Of a stretch of 64,000 nt of DNA, positions 34,969 to 45,976 are shown piece after piece. The position numbers were made by a program, and so were the translations under genes. The DNA is from Tribonema minus (Eukaryota; Sar; Xanthophyceae; Tribonematales; Tribonemataceae), in assembly GCA_017506865.1 (NCBI GenBank), contig JAFCMP010000515.1, positions 310,001 to 374,000 on the forward strand. Direction: 5' to 3'. The notes under the pieces are model-generated. The model was given only the letters and a program-made list of their open reading frames with translations. It ran no database searches and had not been told where the DNA came from. Positions within the stretch are counted from its first letter, which is position 1; the number at the start of each line of letters is the position of its first letter.

Positions 34969-36648
34969 CGGCGCACCACCTGTGCGCAGCGCGCCGCCGC
35001 CGCCGCCGCTGCTGCCGCTGCCAGTGCAGGGCCCTCGGTGCGCGCGGCTCGTCCTTCCTTGTTCTCTGCAAATAGCTGTGTGTGTGTGTGTGTGTAGACC
35101 TCCCCCTTGCCTGTCCGTAGCAGCACTTTCTTTGTAGGGCCGAGAAGCTCGCGAGCACCGCCCGCAGCAGCAGCCGCTTGTGTAATGGGATGGTGTACAG
35201 TCGACGTGGAGCCCAACCCTAACCCTAGCCAGGCACATTCTGTAACATAGCAGCGCGGTTGTGAGGGGGGCGTGCTGTCTTGTCATACATAGGTGTAATC
35301 CATACAGGTATGATGCTTCATGCCCCCGGTCATTTCAATGCACTCCGGTTTGCCCTCCTGGCGTCGGTCCTGATCAACCACCTTGAGCGGCCTATTGAGC
35401 GTTGTCACTTTTCTGCTTTGTTGTCCCTTTGGTCTCTTGCGGAACGTTGCTGCAGTCCTGAGGCTGTGCTTGCCAGGGCATGCACAGGCGGGTTGTGCAA
35501 GTGATTTGAGCACCAGATGTTTGGCATGCCCATTCTGTTTGTTGTATAGAATGGTCTGCTCAGGCCACTGCACGTCATGGCATGGCATAAGAGATGCAGG
35601 TCCATCATGTAGCGCTGATCGCATTGTCGTTTGAGCAGCTGATCGGCAGAAGAAGGTGACTGCTGCTCCGGTGCCTGTCTCGATTGACAGCAACCGGGCG
35701 CCTGTGCACTGCCGTGGGGGTAATTCTCATGTTCACAGTACCATAGCGTGAATGTGGTGTGTTTGTCAAGTGAAGCCATAAAAGTCTACTGTACTTTCTG
35801 ATACATGTGCGCCCACATATTGATGATACAATGCACCTTAAAACCTGTATGACACTGTTTCTGGAGTGTCATGGGCTTCCACATTGCAAGCGTGCAACCG
35901 CGCCCGAGCAGTGAGCGTTTCTCTCAAGCATGTTGCAAGTACGATGAGCAGTGAGGTTTTCTCTTGCATGTTGTTGCAAGTACGCTGAAAGCCAAAGACA
36001 ATGTCAACAACTGTTCCATCAGCTGACGACCGCACCCCCACTGCTTAAAACGGTAACTAGGGCTTCACCCCTGGTCGCATGTTTACCAGTCATTCTTGCT
36101 GTTGGTCCATGATGACTATTGAGTCAGCATTTTCGAACTTGCGCAATCGCCACCCACGACTTACCCAATTGGCGGTGATGGTATACTACGCCAGGTGATG
36201 CAGTGTTAGTGTTACCAATGATGTAGCATTAGCGTCACTGAACCTGCCATTGCCAAAGTTTGACCCCTAGTATACATTATAATTAGTCAATCGAGTTCAT
36301 GTCTAGCTGAGTGACGATGCTTTTATCAAGTCGCATTACCGTCAATGAGTACGATCGCACGTGCACACCGCTTGCAATTCTTGGTGAGCTATGTAAAAAC
36401 ACAAGTGTGCCTCACGCACATCCTGAGCGCACGCCCGAGCCATAGCTACCAACATAAACTGCACAAGTGCTGCTGTCATGCACGCAATGCGAGTGTGGTC
36501 TTCACGCATCCATTGCGTGTTTGCGCTCCTTCAGCACTCTCTTTCCTGTACCTTCCTGGCAACAGAACAACAGCAACAATGAAGGCACGCAGCACAACAC
36601 AAGCGAGGAGTCACCTCCTCCCACCAGAAATACTTGAAGTTTCATTGA
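34969..36648. other. Convergent 3' intergenic region
   Basis: This lies between the stop codons of MAF1 (plus) and the TMEM209-like gene (minus). It has a short TG run at about 35079-35094 and a telomere-like CCCTAA run at about 35214. Short open frames show no family resemblance. Confidence 0.5.
35214..35227 (+). repeat. Interstitial CCCTAA telomere-like repeat
   Basis: Two and a half CCCTAA units (CAACCCTAACCCTA) lie downstream of MAF1. They are complementary in orientation to the repeat at 31469. Confidence 0.75.
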
Positions 36649-39600
36649 TCATCCCACCGCCGGCGACTCAATGAACACGTCATCCAGGACCTCGTGCCGC
36701 AGGTTCACGTCCCCCAGGTACCCGCTCTTGAAGCGCTTCACCGCCCACAGAAACAGCGCGATCGCCTGAAACACATTGAGCCGCCCCGCGGGCACCGTCC
36801 ACACCTCCCCCCCCGCCACCACCTGATAGTGCGGAGCCCCCCCCCCATTTCCCCCTCCCCCCCCCGCCCCCCCCCCACCGCCGCGCACGTCCGTGCGCAC
36901 GAGCACCACGCGCGAGCGGTAGCGCCCCGGGTCGAGCGCTGCTGCGGGGACCTCGTCGTAGAAGCGCGACGCGAAGGGCGCGCCGTCGAGGCGCTCCGCG
37001 GGCGTGCGCGCGAGCAGCTCGTTGCAGCGGCACACGAACACGTGCATGACGAGCTCCGCGTCGGTGGGGAGCGCGGGGGACCAGGGGGCGCCCGCGTGCG
37101 CGCCGCCGCCGTCCCAGCGCACCCCCCCGAGCTGCGCGTCCGCGGCGAGCTGCTGCAGGCGCTCGTACACGTAGCCCGGGTCCGCGCTCACGAGCAGCAC
37201 GCGCTCGAGGTCCTGGTAGAGGTCAAGGAGGTTGACGGGGGCGCCGGTGGCGGGGTCTTGGCAGTCGAAGGCGGCGCGGCAGCGCTCCAGGCTCTGCGGG
37301 GCAGTGTATTGTAGGTAGGTATGTAGGTATACATGTTGAAAGGGGGGTTGGGGGCGCTGTTCCGTTTGGCGGCGGGGTTTCGATCCGCAGGCGGGGTGGG
37401 ATGAAATGGCTCGTGTAGAGCCTGGACGTTCCGAGAGTTGGGTGTGGCTGTGCAGCACGATCCGTATGCAAAGTCATAAATCTATGCAGCGCTTCGCAGT
37501 GCGCCACAAGCATGCGGTGTGCAGACGCAACGAAATCGCATTGCCATTGGCGATGAGCACTGCTGTCTGATCATATCACTCCAAACCTCAACCCAAATTT
37601 CCCAAACTTCACCAGTGTGACCAGCACACCGCAAATATACCGCACGCACCTTATAGATGATGTCCTTGAGAGTGACGTTGCGAAGCCAGTCTGCTGAGCC
37701 GGGCAAGCGGAACCTGGCCTGGCGCAGCTGAATCTGTCACACGAAACCATGAGCAATGACATTTAGGATTTTATTAGCGTGAGCGGACAGTGCTTTGAAG
37801 CAGCAGATGGCTGTCATGCCGGCCTGCACAGGCGCCACGCTGCACAGTAGGTGCTCACTTGAAAGGGGTGTACTGCTGCTGAGCGAAAGTGCCATCTGTG
37901 TGCTTCTGGTGCTTGCGTTGCACTTCTACCAGAGCAGCAAACATGGGTGCTGAGTGCACACGGCTAACCAACATCAAGCCCCATGTACTGCAGCAATCAG
38001 CCCGGATGGCAAGACCACAAGCATCAGCGCAGCGCTCCCCCAACCAGCATGAGGGGATAACAAGCAGCTCAGCTCACCCACTCCTTGGCGATGTAGCGTC
38101 ACGCGCTTGAAGTACGCATCCAGCGCACGCACACACATCAACTAAGCACATACACACACACACACACTCACATACACACACTCACACACACACACATACA
38201 CAGACACACACGTGAACGAGACACACATACACACACAAACGCACACACACACACACATGTGAACGGGACACACACACAGCAACCCATACCACGCAACACC
38301 TAGACATACATACATACCTGCTTTGCAACGTCCGGATCCACACCTTTCCGTGCCAGCTCCTCCGCGGCCCACCTGAGCGGCCGTGCGTAGCGGTCGCGCA
38401 GCAGCACGGCCAGGTACCTGCGTGTGGCATCCACGATGCCGCTGAAGCCCCGCTCCAGCCCCTGCTCCCTGAGCACGCGTTGGAGCGCTGCTGTCTGCGC
38501 TGCCAGGGTGCGTGGTGACAACTGGCCGCGCCCGTCGTATGCGCCTGCGGCGTGGCGGCGGCGGCAATACGGTGGTTGGTCGGCAGCAACATCACAACAT
38601 AGGTAGAAAGGCGCAGACAGCAAGGCAGAGACGTGTTTCGTGATCAACTGCGGCGTTTACGTAGTAGCCAGGGTGCGCGGCGACAGCTGGCCACACCCGT
38701 CGTATGCGCCTGCGGCGTGGCGGCGGCGGCAATGTTATGGTGGTAAGTTGGCAGTTTTGGCATCATAATAAAGCGAGAAAGGGGCAGGCGAGTTTGCAAG
38801 GCAGAGACGTGTCTCATGAGCACCCATCGCATGCGCCTACGATGTGGCGGCGACAGCAATGTTATGGTGATAATTTGGCAGTTGTGGCATTATCATAAAG
38901 AGAGAAAGGGGCAGGCGAATGAGCAAGGTGGAGACGTGTTCTGTGAGCAGCTGTGGCCGTATACAAAGTCAGTTTTCTGCTAGGGCCCCAATGCCGCCCT
39001 GCCGTCTCAAAACCTGTACCTTGAGGTACAGAACAGCACATCAAGATGAATAGAAGGCGAATACTTTTGTTGAATAGTAAGCGTCTGAGGGTTCAAACGT
39101 GCAAGCCCAACGACAGTAGCAAGGAACCTGCGGCACGCAGATCCTACCAACAGCATCTCATCTGGCAGAACAGCATCGTCGCGTGGGTTTCAACTGCATC
39201 ATGCGTGCCGCATCAATGAGTACGTGCAGAGATATCATGCAGCGGCCAGCAAACGCAAGCATCATGGCACGTCACTCCCAATCAGTTGAAGTTTACACAT
39301 GCAATGTTCACTCAATCACCAACAACTAGCCGCGCTCACCGCCAGTCCCCAGCATCGCCCGCGGGTCATACACCTTGAACGTGGACACAGGCGTCACCGG
39401 CCCCACTTGCCCCCCACCCCCCATAACATATCCCTCGCTCCTCTCCCTAGTCATGCCAGCGGGGGGGGCATAGGAGGCGTACCCCCCAGCACCAGACGAC
39501 CACTCGCGCGCGCCCGGGTATGACGCCTGCGGCCCTTGCTGCATGTGCTGCGCTGCCGCCTCCCGCGTCGCCGCATTGTAGTCCTGCATGTCCGGTATGT

Positions 39601-40677
39601 AAGGTCGTGTAACAAGTATGAAAAAGGGGAGTGAGATTTGGCGTATGAACCTTGGTGGCAAATTTGATTGCCAAATTGGTGGCAGCCCTGACCAGGGTAC
39701 AGTGCTGTGCATCATGTCAGTAGTTTTCAACAGTACCGGCTGCGGCAAATGTGTGTTGCGCGGTGATCAGTCGCGTCAGCATCAGACGATCTACAGCAAT
39801 CGCCTCTTGCGTTGTTGGTATGTCGTGGTGTGCATCAACCACGCATAGTGTCACAGGCATCTGCTGGGCGCTGTTCAGCCTTCCTCTGTTGCTGGGCACT
39901 ATTGGCACAGCATTCAACAACGAGGTCGGCCATTCAACATCACCGTTACTCTAAATTTTGACCCGTGCCAGCATGAGGCAGTCGCAAAACACAGTACACC
40001 AACCACAACGCACCGCCATAGGCACCGACCTCCATCAGCTTCGGCACGTCATTGGTATCATACGACAGCGCGCGCTGCGCCGCCGCCGCCGCCGACCTCC
40101 CATGCCCAGCCGACCCAGGCGTCCCAAGTGTGGGCCCGGCTTTCGCATACTGCGACCTATACCGCAGGCTGCTGCTCCCGCCGGGCCCTGAGGCGGTTCG
40201 TAGCACCTCCGGCGTCGGGATTGCATTGTCCCATCGAGTATCCCTCTCCTGATCCTTGCTAGCAGAGCCGCCGGGGACACCCAGTGTGGCGTGAGGTATT
40301 TCGGCCCCTCGGGCTCCACCGCCCCGAGCGCCGAGCAGCCTTGCCTGATCTGCTGAAATGGTGCTCAGCTTCTCCTCCAGGCCCGGAGGCAGGCGGGTGC
40401 GCCATGCTTGCAGCAGCTTGCAAACTCCAGACAGCAGCAGGGCCCCTCCGAGAGCTGCAAGCACCATCGCAACTGCGGAACTGGTGCCGGCGTCCAGCTG
40501 GAGCTCCAGGATCGAGGTGACGATCTTTTGCTGGTATAGGAGGACGACGGCAGAGCCCCCTGCCAGCAGGCCGATCCCTACGCCGGTGCGCCTGCTGCGA
40601 CACAACCTGATGTCATTGATCCTGGATGCTTGCAGCAGCACTTCATAGTCTTCCAGCTGCTGATGCTGTCTCCACAT
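36649..40677 (-). CDS. TMEM209-like nuclear-envelope protein (CytochromB561_N family)
   Basis: Five minus-strand exons (40677-40030, 39583-39340, 38544-38318, 37733-37650, 37293-36649) join in phase to give 615 residues; human TMEM209 has about 560. Two membrane segments lie at about residues 32-50 (GIGLLAGGSAVVLLY) and 68-90 (VAMVLAALGGALLLSGV). A low-complexity middle region follows. The C-terminal region has LDLYQDLERVL, then LNVFQAIALFLWAVKRF and YLGDVNLRHEVLDDVF, typical of the family named for a supposed cytochrome b561 N-terminus. In animals TMEM209 is a nuclear-envelope protein linked to nucleoporin NUP205; the plant homologues are poorly known. A Gly-rich insertion with C/G homopolymers lies near residue 545. 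Intron 2, upstream of exon 3, contains copies of the exon 3 acceptor edge. The gene is divergent from the J-protein gene. Confidence 0.8.
38145..38262 (-). repeat. CA/TG microsatellite in TMEM209-like intron 3
   Basis: Imperfect ACACAC runs extend over about 115 bp within the intron between 38318 and 37733. Confidence 0.85.
38541..38960 (-). repeat. Tandem copies of an exon 5' edge plus splice acceptor in the preceding intron
   Basis: The acceptor and first bases of exon 3 of the TMEM209-like gene (plus-strand GCGCCTGCGG at 38541) recur at 38706 and, diverged, at 38833. Spacing is 165 and 127 bp. Each copy also carries the flanking GGCGGCAAT and AGAGACGTGT-type blocks. All three keep an AG followed by GCGCAT in the sense direction, so each could act as an acceptor. 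Confidence 0.85.
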
Positions 40678-41039
40678 GATGAGCTCCTAAACTGCCACTT
40701 TGGAGGCGATCCGAGGGCGGGCGCTCACGAGGACAGGTTGTGCACCTGAGCTAGGCTGCAGATGCAGGATCTCTCATTAGCCCGACCGTGAACACTGCCC
40801 GCTATTCGACGCTCGCTCGCCACATGCCATCCAGACTGAACCTCAACCCAGGAGACTGCACTTCAAGTTTCGAGTGTGTCGAAATGGAACTTCACACGTG
40901 CCTGGTCATTGTAAGCGACAAGCGACAGGTACAGTGCGGCCTGGACACAAGCGTTTTTCAGCAGTAACAGGAGGCGCGGCCGCAGTGCTGACAAAGGAGC
41001 GCTTCACCAGCGACTACATCAACTTGTGGTAGCAGGAAG
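40678..41039. promoter_or_regulatory. Divergent intergenic region, putative bidirectional promoter
   Basis: These 362 bp separate the start codons of the TMEM209-like gene (minus) and the J-protein gene (plus). No specific motif was recognised. Confidence 0.4.
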
Positions 41040-42344
41040 ATGGCGGACGGCGATGGGAGCGACGGCATAGTGTCGTTGCTGTTCTACGTGGTGCTTGTGT
41101 ACCCTGCTTGCAACTGGATCCTCACATCCAAGAGGTTCTCCAGACGGAGGTCGATCGTCTACGCCATCCTGTTCTTGGGCGTCATCGCCATCGCCAAGGT
41201 GGCGCTAGAGTGGAAGGACAGAGGACCAAACCACTATCAGCTCCTGGGCGTCGGCCGTACAGCATCAGTAGGCGACATCAAACAAGCGTACAAAAGGTTG
41301 AGTCTAGAACTGCATCCAGACAAGAACCCATCCCCGGACGCCGCGGACCAGTTCACTGCTGTCAAGGACGCTTACGATGTCCTCACAGATGTCGAATTCA
41401 GAGACATTTACAACAAGCTGGGGCCGGAGGCCATACGCACTCACCAGCGCCTCGACGACTCCCAGCTAATGCTGCAGATAGCGGTGCAGTATATCGTGTG
41501 GGGGGTCATCGCCTACATGCTGACGCTGGGGAAGAGCGGGGAGTCCGCGCGGTCACTCGTCTTTACGGGCGAGATGGTCATGCTGGTCTTCGAGGTCGCC
41601 AACATTCGCAAGCCGCAGGGCGCGAGCGTACTGCCGCCGTGGTTCCTGCCGTCCATGACGGAGTTCGAGCTCGTCTGGTTCATGCGGGCCATGTTCCCCG
41701 CCTACATGAACGGCTGCCGCTCCATCTGCGGCTACCTCCACGTGGACTACGACGAGCAGACGCGCACGCTGCTGCGCGCGCTGCAGAAGGGCCACAACGA
41801 TGTCATGCTCAAGGTCCAGCTCATGACCACGGAGACCAAGGACTTGGTGCTCGCGGCGGGGGCGGGCCGCGGGGCGGGGGGCTCAGCGAGGCTGGGGGGG
41901 CAAATGCGGGGGGAGCAGGGGGAGCGGTAGCCCCCGGGGTCGGGCAGTTGCGGGAGCTGGAGCAGCGGCTGCAGGAGAGTGCGACCGTGACCGCGGCAGA
42001 GGCGCCGGCGAAGGAGCCAGCGGCGGCGGGGAAGGGGCGCTCCACGCTGTGGCTTTTGCTCGGGGCGTACGTCATCTACTGTGAGTGCAGCAGTCTCGTG
42101 TGCCTGAGCGCGTAGGACGTACGACCAATGATGCAGCGATGAGAACAGCAGGGTCTGTGCGTTTTGGGCATGAACTCGCGTTGAGACCACATGCGGTGTG
42201 GTCGCAGGCGTGCAAGTCATCAAGCTGAGGGGCGGCCATGTTCTGTCACTGCTTGTGTTGCGGTATGCCGTAGTTGTGGTCCCGGTACGACCACTGCGCA
42301 CACCACCCGTCTTTGGCAGCGCAACCTGCTTGCAATTGCGATGA
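41040..42344 (+). CDS. Membrane-anchored J-domain (DnaJ) protein
   Basis: The proposed exons are 41040-41846, 41948-42080 and 42208-42344 (358 residues). Two membrane segments (about residues 10-28 and 38-56) precede a full J domain (64-128) with HPD at 92-94. A third hydrophobic segment lies at about 147-167. The topology resembles Sec63-type ER co-chaperones, but no Sec63 Brl domain is visible, so it is only assigned as a membrane Hsp70 co-chaperone. The J domain would stimulate ATP hydrolysis by an Hsp70. Read without splicing, the first exon runs to a stop at 41930. A 101-nt GT-AG intron (41847-41947) was preferred because the new frame continues as a charged helix (LRELEQRLQES) and a membrane-like segment (LWLLLGAYVIYC). 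The last exon is weakly supported. Confidence 0.68.
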
Positions 42345-44415
42345 ACGGTGCCAGCATCTATGTGCCACCACAGTCATGAAGCGTTCCTTGCGTTCAGCTG
42401 CTTCTTACCACTTTGAAGCGTTCCTTGCGTTCAGCTGCTTCTTACCACTTTGGCCAACGAAGCGAAAGCCTGCTGGTATATGATCAACTTTTGAATAACA
42501 TTGGTATTTAGCCTGCTGCTACGCATGCGCTTGGCGCGTGCAATGAACGTCTGTTGATGGCCTGTCAGCTTCAACTTTTGTAATCACCTTCATTCTCCAT
42601 CACTGGTGCATAAACGCAACCAGAAGAAGCGTAATTGTAAACTCTGATTTGCTGTCGGCAGATGGCACTACAGGTTGCAGCTTGCGGATCGAGCAGCAGG
42701 AAACGGCTGCCATCAATGTTGGCTGGGTGGATGAACTTCAATGCTCACTTTAGACAGAGTTTCATATACGCCGTTCGCCTCCCCCTTCCCATCTTGCAGA
42801 CTATTTCTTCCAGAGCTAGTTCTTACACATGGGGGGGGCTCTGTGAGGTGCAGCCCTATGTGAATTTGGTGGCCGCAATGGGTGGCCACACCCATGTGAT
42901 ATTGGTGGCCGGAGGGCCACAACCAACACACAAATCACAATCTCCTTTACACTGATCCATGTCTGCGTTTGTACATGCACTCCTGCTGTGCTGCATGCTG
43001 GTAAGCTGTTTAGTCAGCAATTGTTGTGTCTCAATCGTTGTGTTGCCATGTAGCTGTGATGCAGAGTGTTTGCACAAGTGTGGCATAGAGCATCAGCGCT
43101 CAGCGCCAATCTGCTTTGCAGGGTTACCATGTCACTATGGTCCTATGGTGTGGTCATCACTAGTTACCAAGCAGCCGCGTGTGCAAGTATACTTATTGTT
43201 GCTGTGGCTGTAGCTGCTCGTGTCCAGGTAGTTCAACCTGTTCCTTGCCAGTGCACAACTTCAACTTTGTCATTGCCTTCCTGCATGCTATATGTTTGTA
43301 GAGGTGCGTTAGCAAAGCAGCCTGCTGTAAACGCACGACGAACGAGCAGTAATGGTTACGATGCTAGATGTGGCCTTGTGATCGCCTCACAGCACTACTG
43401 CTGGGGCCACCCTGGGTCGCTTGCAGTTCATTTGCACGGGCGTCATTTCACCTGATTGATGTGCCCCAATCCATTCTCATTGACTGAACACCACCCATGC
43501 CAGCTGCGGAATTTATGCCAGCTTCCTATTGAGGAGAGCGGCAATGCTACAGCAGTGCCTGCAAGACTTTCAACCATCACATCAAAACAACGAGGCAATC
43601 ACTATCCACAGTTGCACATGTGCCGAGAGACATCAGCATGGCTTGCCATATATGGGGCAGCAAATTACTGTGAGCGCATGCCTTCGTCAAGTGCTCCGAA
43701 GTGGCATGCCATTGTTTGTTAAGTCGCTTTGCCTTGTGCACTACCAACACCACCATATCTCGTGCATGAGCATGGGGCAGTTGTCACCAACAAAGTGGCA
43801 CCATTGCGAGCAGCAATTTGCTCCACCTGCACCATCAGCTCGCATACTTCAAGAACACTCTTCTAAACACAGAACCTCATTGATAAACCACAACTGGTTG
43901 CACAGCACCGCTGTGTAGTAGACTAGTGGTGAAAAAAACATACTGCGCTGGAGCATGGCCCACTGCTGAAGCTGGAAACATGTGCCTAGCAATTTGTGCA
44001 TTCCCTCGCCATCAACAGAGGCGATGAGCTCCCCCCCTACGCATACAATTCAAACCGCGAACGACAAAAGAGCATCAGCCTTGCCTCAGCATGATGCTGA
44101 CGACGTCTGTGATGTGTGCATGATTTTCATTTCCACATTCAGGCTGTGTTTGCTGTGAGATGCCTCTTTGTGCATGCTCATTCACCACGTGTGTTTTGGC
44201 CTGTGGCCCATGGGTATCCAGCCCAGCGCAACCCGTGCGCTGGCTCCTCTCCTGGCCCCCGCCCCCTTGCGCATAGCCCCCGCCGCTCCCCCCATCCTTG
44301 CATGGACTCAGCCGCCTGCAACGCCGCCGCTGCCGCCAAAGCCGCTCCTCCTGCACCCTCCACTACTGCCGCTGTCGCGCTCTCGCAGCCTCGACTACCG
44401 CAGCATCCGCGCCGC
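42345..44415. other. Convergent intergenic region without recognised genes
   Basis: These 2 kb lie between the J-protein gene (plus) and the RNPS1-like gene (minus). Composition is more AT-rich than exons. Open frames of up to about 130 codons at 43066-43918 show no family resemblance and no splice-consistent links. A 37-bp tandem duplication is near the left end. Confidence 0.45.
42378..42451 (+). repeat. 37-bp perfect tandem duplication
   Basis: Two copies of a 37-bp unit (42378-42414 and 42415-42451) begin GAAGCGTTCCTTGCGTTCAG. They lie just downstream of the J-protein gene. Confidence 0.9.
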
Positions 44416-44755
44416 TCACGAGCTGCGGTCGCTGCTGCCGCTCTTCCCGCGCTTCCGCCCCCTCCGCGGCTTGTCCGAGGAGGAGGACCGGCTCGGCGAC
44501 TGCTTGCGCGGCGCGGCGGCAACCTTGCGGGCCGGCGGCGAGCGCGACGCCTTGCGCGACGGCGACCGCCCGCCCCTTGCGCCCGATGCAGAACGCGACT
44601 TGGAACGCGATGCGGAACGCCCCCGGCGCGCCCTGTCCCCCCCCGTGCGCCGGCGGCTCCTGCTCCTGCTGCGGCTGCCGCCCCTGCGGCGCGCCGGCGA
44701 GCGCGAGACCCTGTCGCGCCCCCTGGCGCCGCGCGGGGGGGACGCGTAGCGCTTT

Positions 44756-44795
<40 letters not shown>

Positions 44796-45657
44796 GCACA
44801 TTGCGATCCACGCCGAGGTCCGCGTAAGACTTGCCGCCCTGGGGCCTGCGCAGCGTGCCCGTGCCGGTGCCGCCGCTGGCGCCAGCTCCTCCTCCGCCGT
44901 AGCGGCTCAAGTTGTTGCCTGGCCGGTTGCGCGGCGGCGAGCGTTGCCGCGGCGGCGGCTGGCGCATGCCCCTGGCGTCATTGATGCGGCCGCCCCTGCT
45001 GTCCGCGACCGGGCCCGGGGACGGCTTGCGTTCCTTGCGCTTGTTGAAGAGGATGAAGGCCACCTTGACGTAGTTGCCATCCAGTTGGCCTCCGTCGAGG
45101 TACAGCTGGGCCTGCTCTGCGTCTGTCCTGTTGGAGAACTCAACGAAGGCATAGCCCTTCGGCAGCCCCAGCTTCTTGTCTATGGCCAGCTCTACCTTGG
45201 CGACTGTGCCGTAGCAGCCAAAGATCTCCTGCAGATGGGCTGCTTTCACGTTGCGCGTGAGGTTGCTGACATGCAGCACTGTGGCGGGGGAGGGGCTACG
45301 AGACTTGACTGGGCTGCGAGGCTTCACTGGCTCCGGCGCTGGCTTGCTGGGCTTCGCAGCGGGAGACGCGCTGCGATTGCGGCGGCGCCCGCGCCCTGCG
45401 GATCTGCTCCTGCTTGGGGACCTGCTATCGCCCCCTCCCTTTGTCCTTCGCCTGGGCTTGCTGGAGCTTCTGGACGAATAAGAAGAGGAGCGGCTTCCAG
45501 AGCCCGAGCGGGATGGACTGGCTTTGGCCTTAGCGCCATTCGCCGGTCGCCTGCCCCGATCCTTGCCTTTGCCATCGCTGCTGCTGCTGCTGCTACTGCT
45601 GCTGCCGCTCTGGGAAGCGGATCTTGACCGCGAGCGTGAGGAGGATTCCCTGGCCAT
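44416..45657 (-). CDS. RNPS1: RNPS1/SR45-like RS-rich splicing factor
   Basis: A single open exon encodes 413 residues. The first 120 residues are Arg/Ser/Lys-rich. One RRM spans about residues 125-205: LHVSNLTRNV (RNP2 region), KGYAFVEFSN (RNP1) and LDGGQLDGNYVKVAFIL at its end. The LTRN and DGGQxDG signatures are those of RNPS1, a component of the exon-junction and ASAP/PSAP complexes (SR45 in plants), which acts in splicing and mRNA surveillance in the nucleus. The C-terminal half is RS-, RG- and Gly-rich, with a poly-Gly run. The start ATG at 45657 opens the MARESSSRSRS segment. A GTGAGC overlapping the stop could be a donor to a further exon, so the 3' end is not absolutely certain. This is the only intronless gene in the window. 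Confidence 0.87.
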
Positions 45658-45976
45658 GGCTCTTGCCTGGAGTCGATTGGATGCCGCCAACACCTGTTAC
45701 ACTTGCAACTGGATCACCGCAACTCTCAAACCTCCAGCGTTCGTGAGCACTTAGATGTGTTGCAACTCTCGACAATATCACTGCTGAGCGATGCTGGATC
45801 CAGCCGTTGATGAACTGTCAAAAAGATCTCTTGTGCTGAGTGTGAGGTTCTCTCAAGGCTGCTGCTCTCGACAACAAACAAGCTGCGTCTTGAAGGAGGC
45901 ATAAGTCAAGACAACAGCGATGAGAACGGCAAAGGCAGCCATTGCGGGAGATATCGATTGAGCTGAGCGCGCCGCG
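45658..45976. promoter_or_regulatory. Divergent intergenic region, putative bidirectional promoter
   Basis: These 319 bp separate the starts of the RNPS1-like gene (minus) and the giant CLU gene (plus). No TATA box was recognised. The assignment is by orientation. Confidence 0.4.

Noticed and set aside
38145-38262. CA-rich array as a possible CRISPR or satellite
   Set aside because: It is a simple dinucleotide microsatellite without spacers.
42656-43918. Several open frames of 70-130 codons
   Set aside because: Lengths are expected by chance in this composition. They have no domains, and start and splice contexts are not convincing.
44116-45627. Plus-strand open frame of about 503 codons
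   Set aside because: It is antisense to the RNPS1-like gene, whose RRM is unmistakable. It is Ala/Arg/Pro low complexity.
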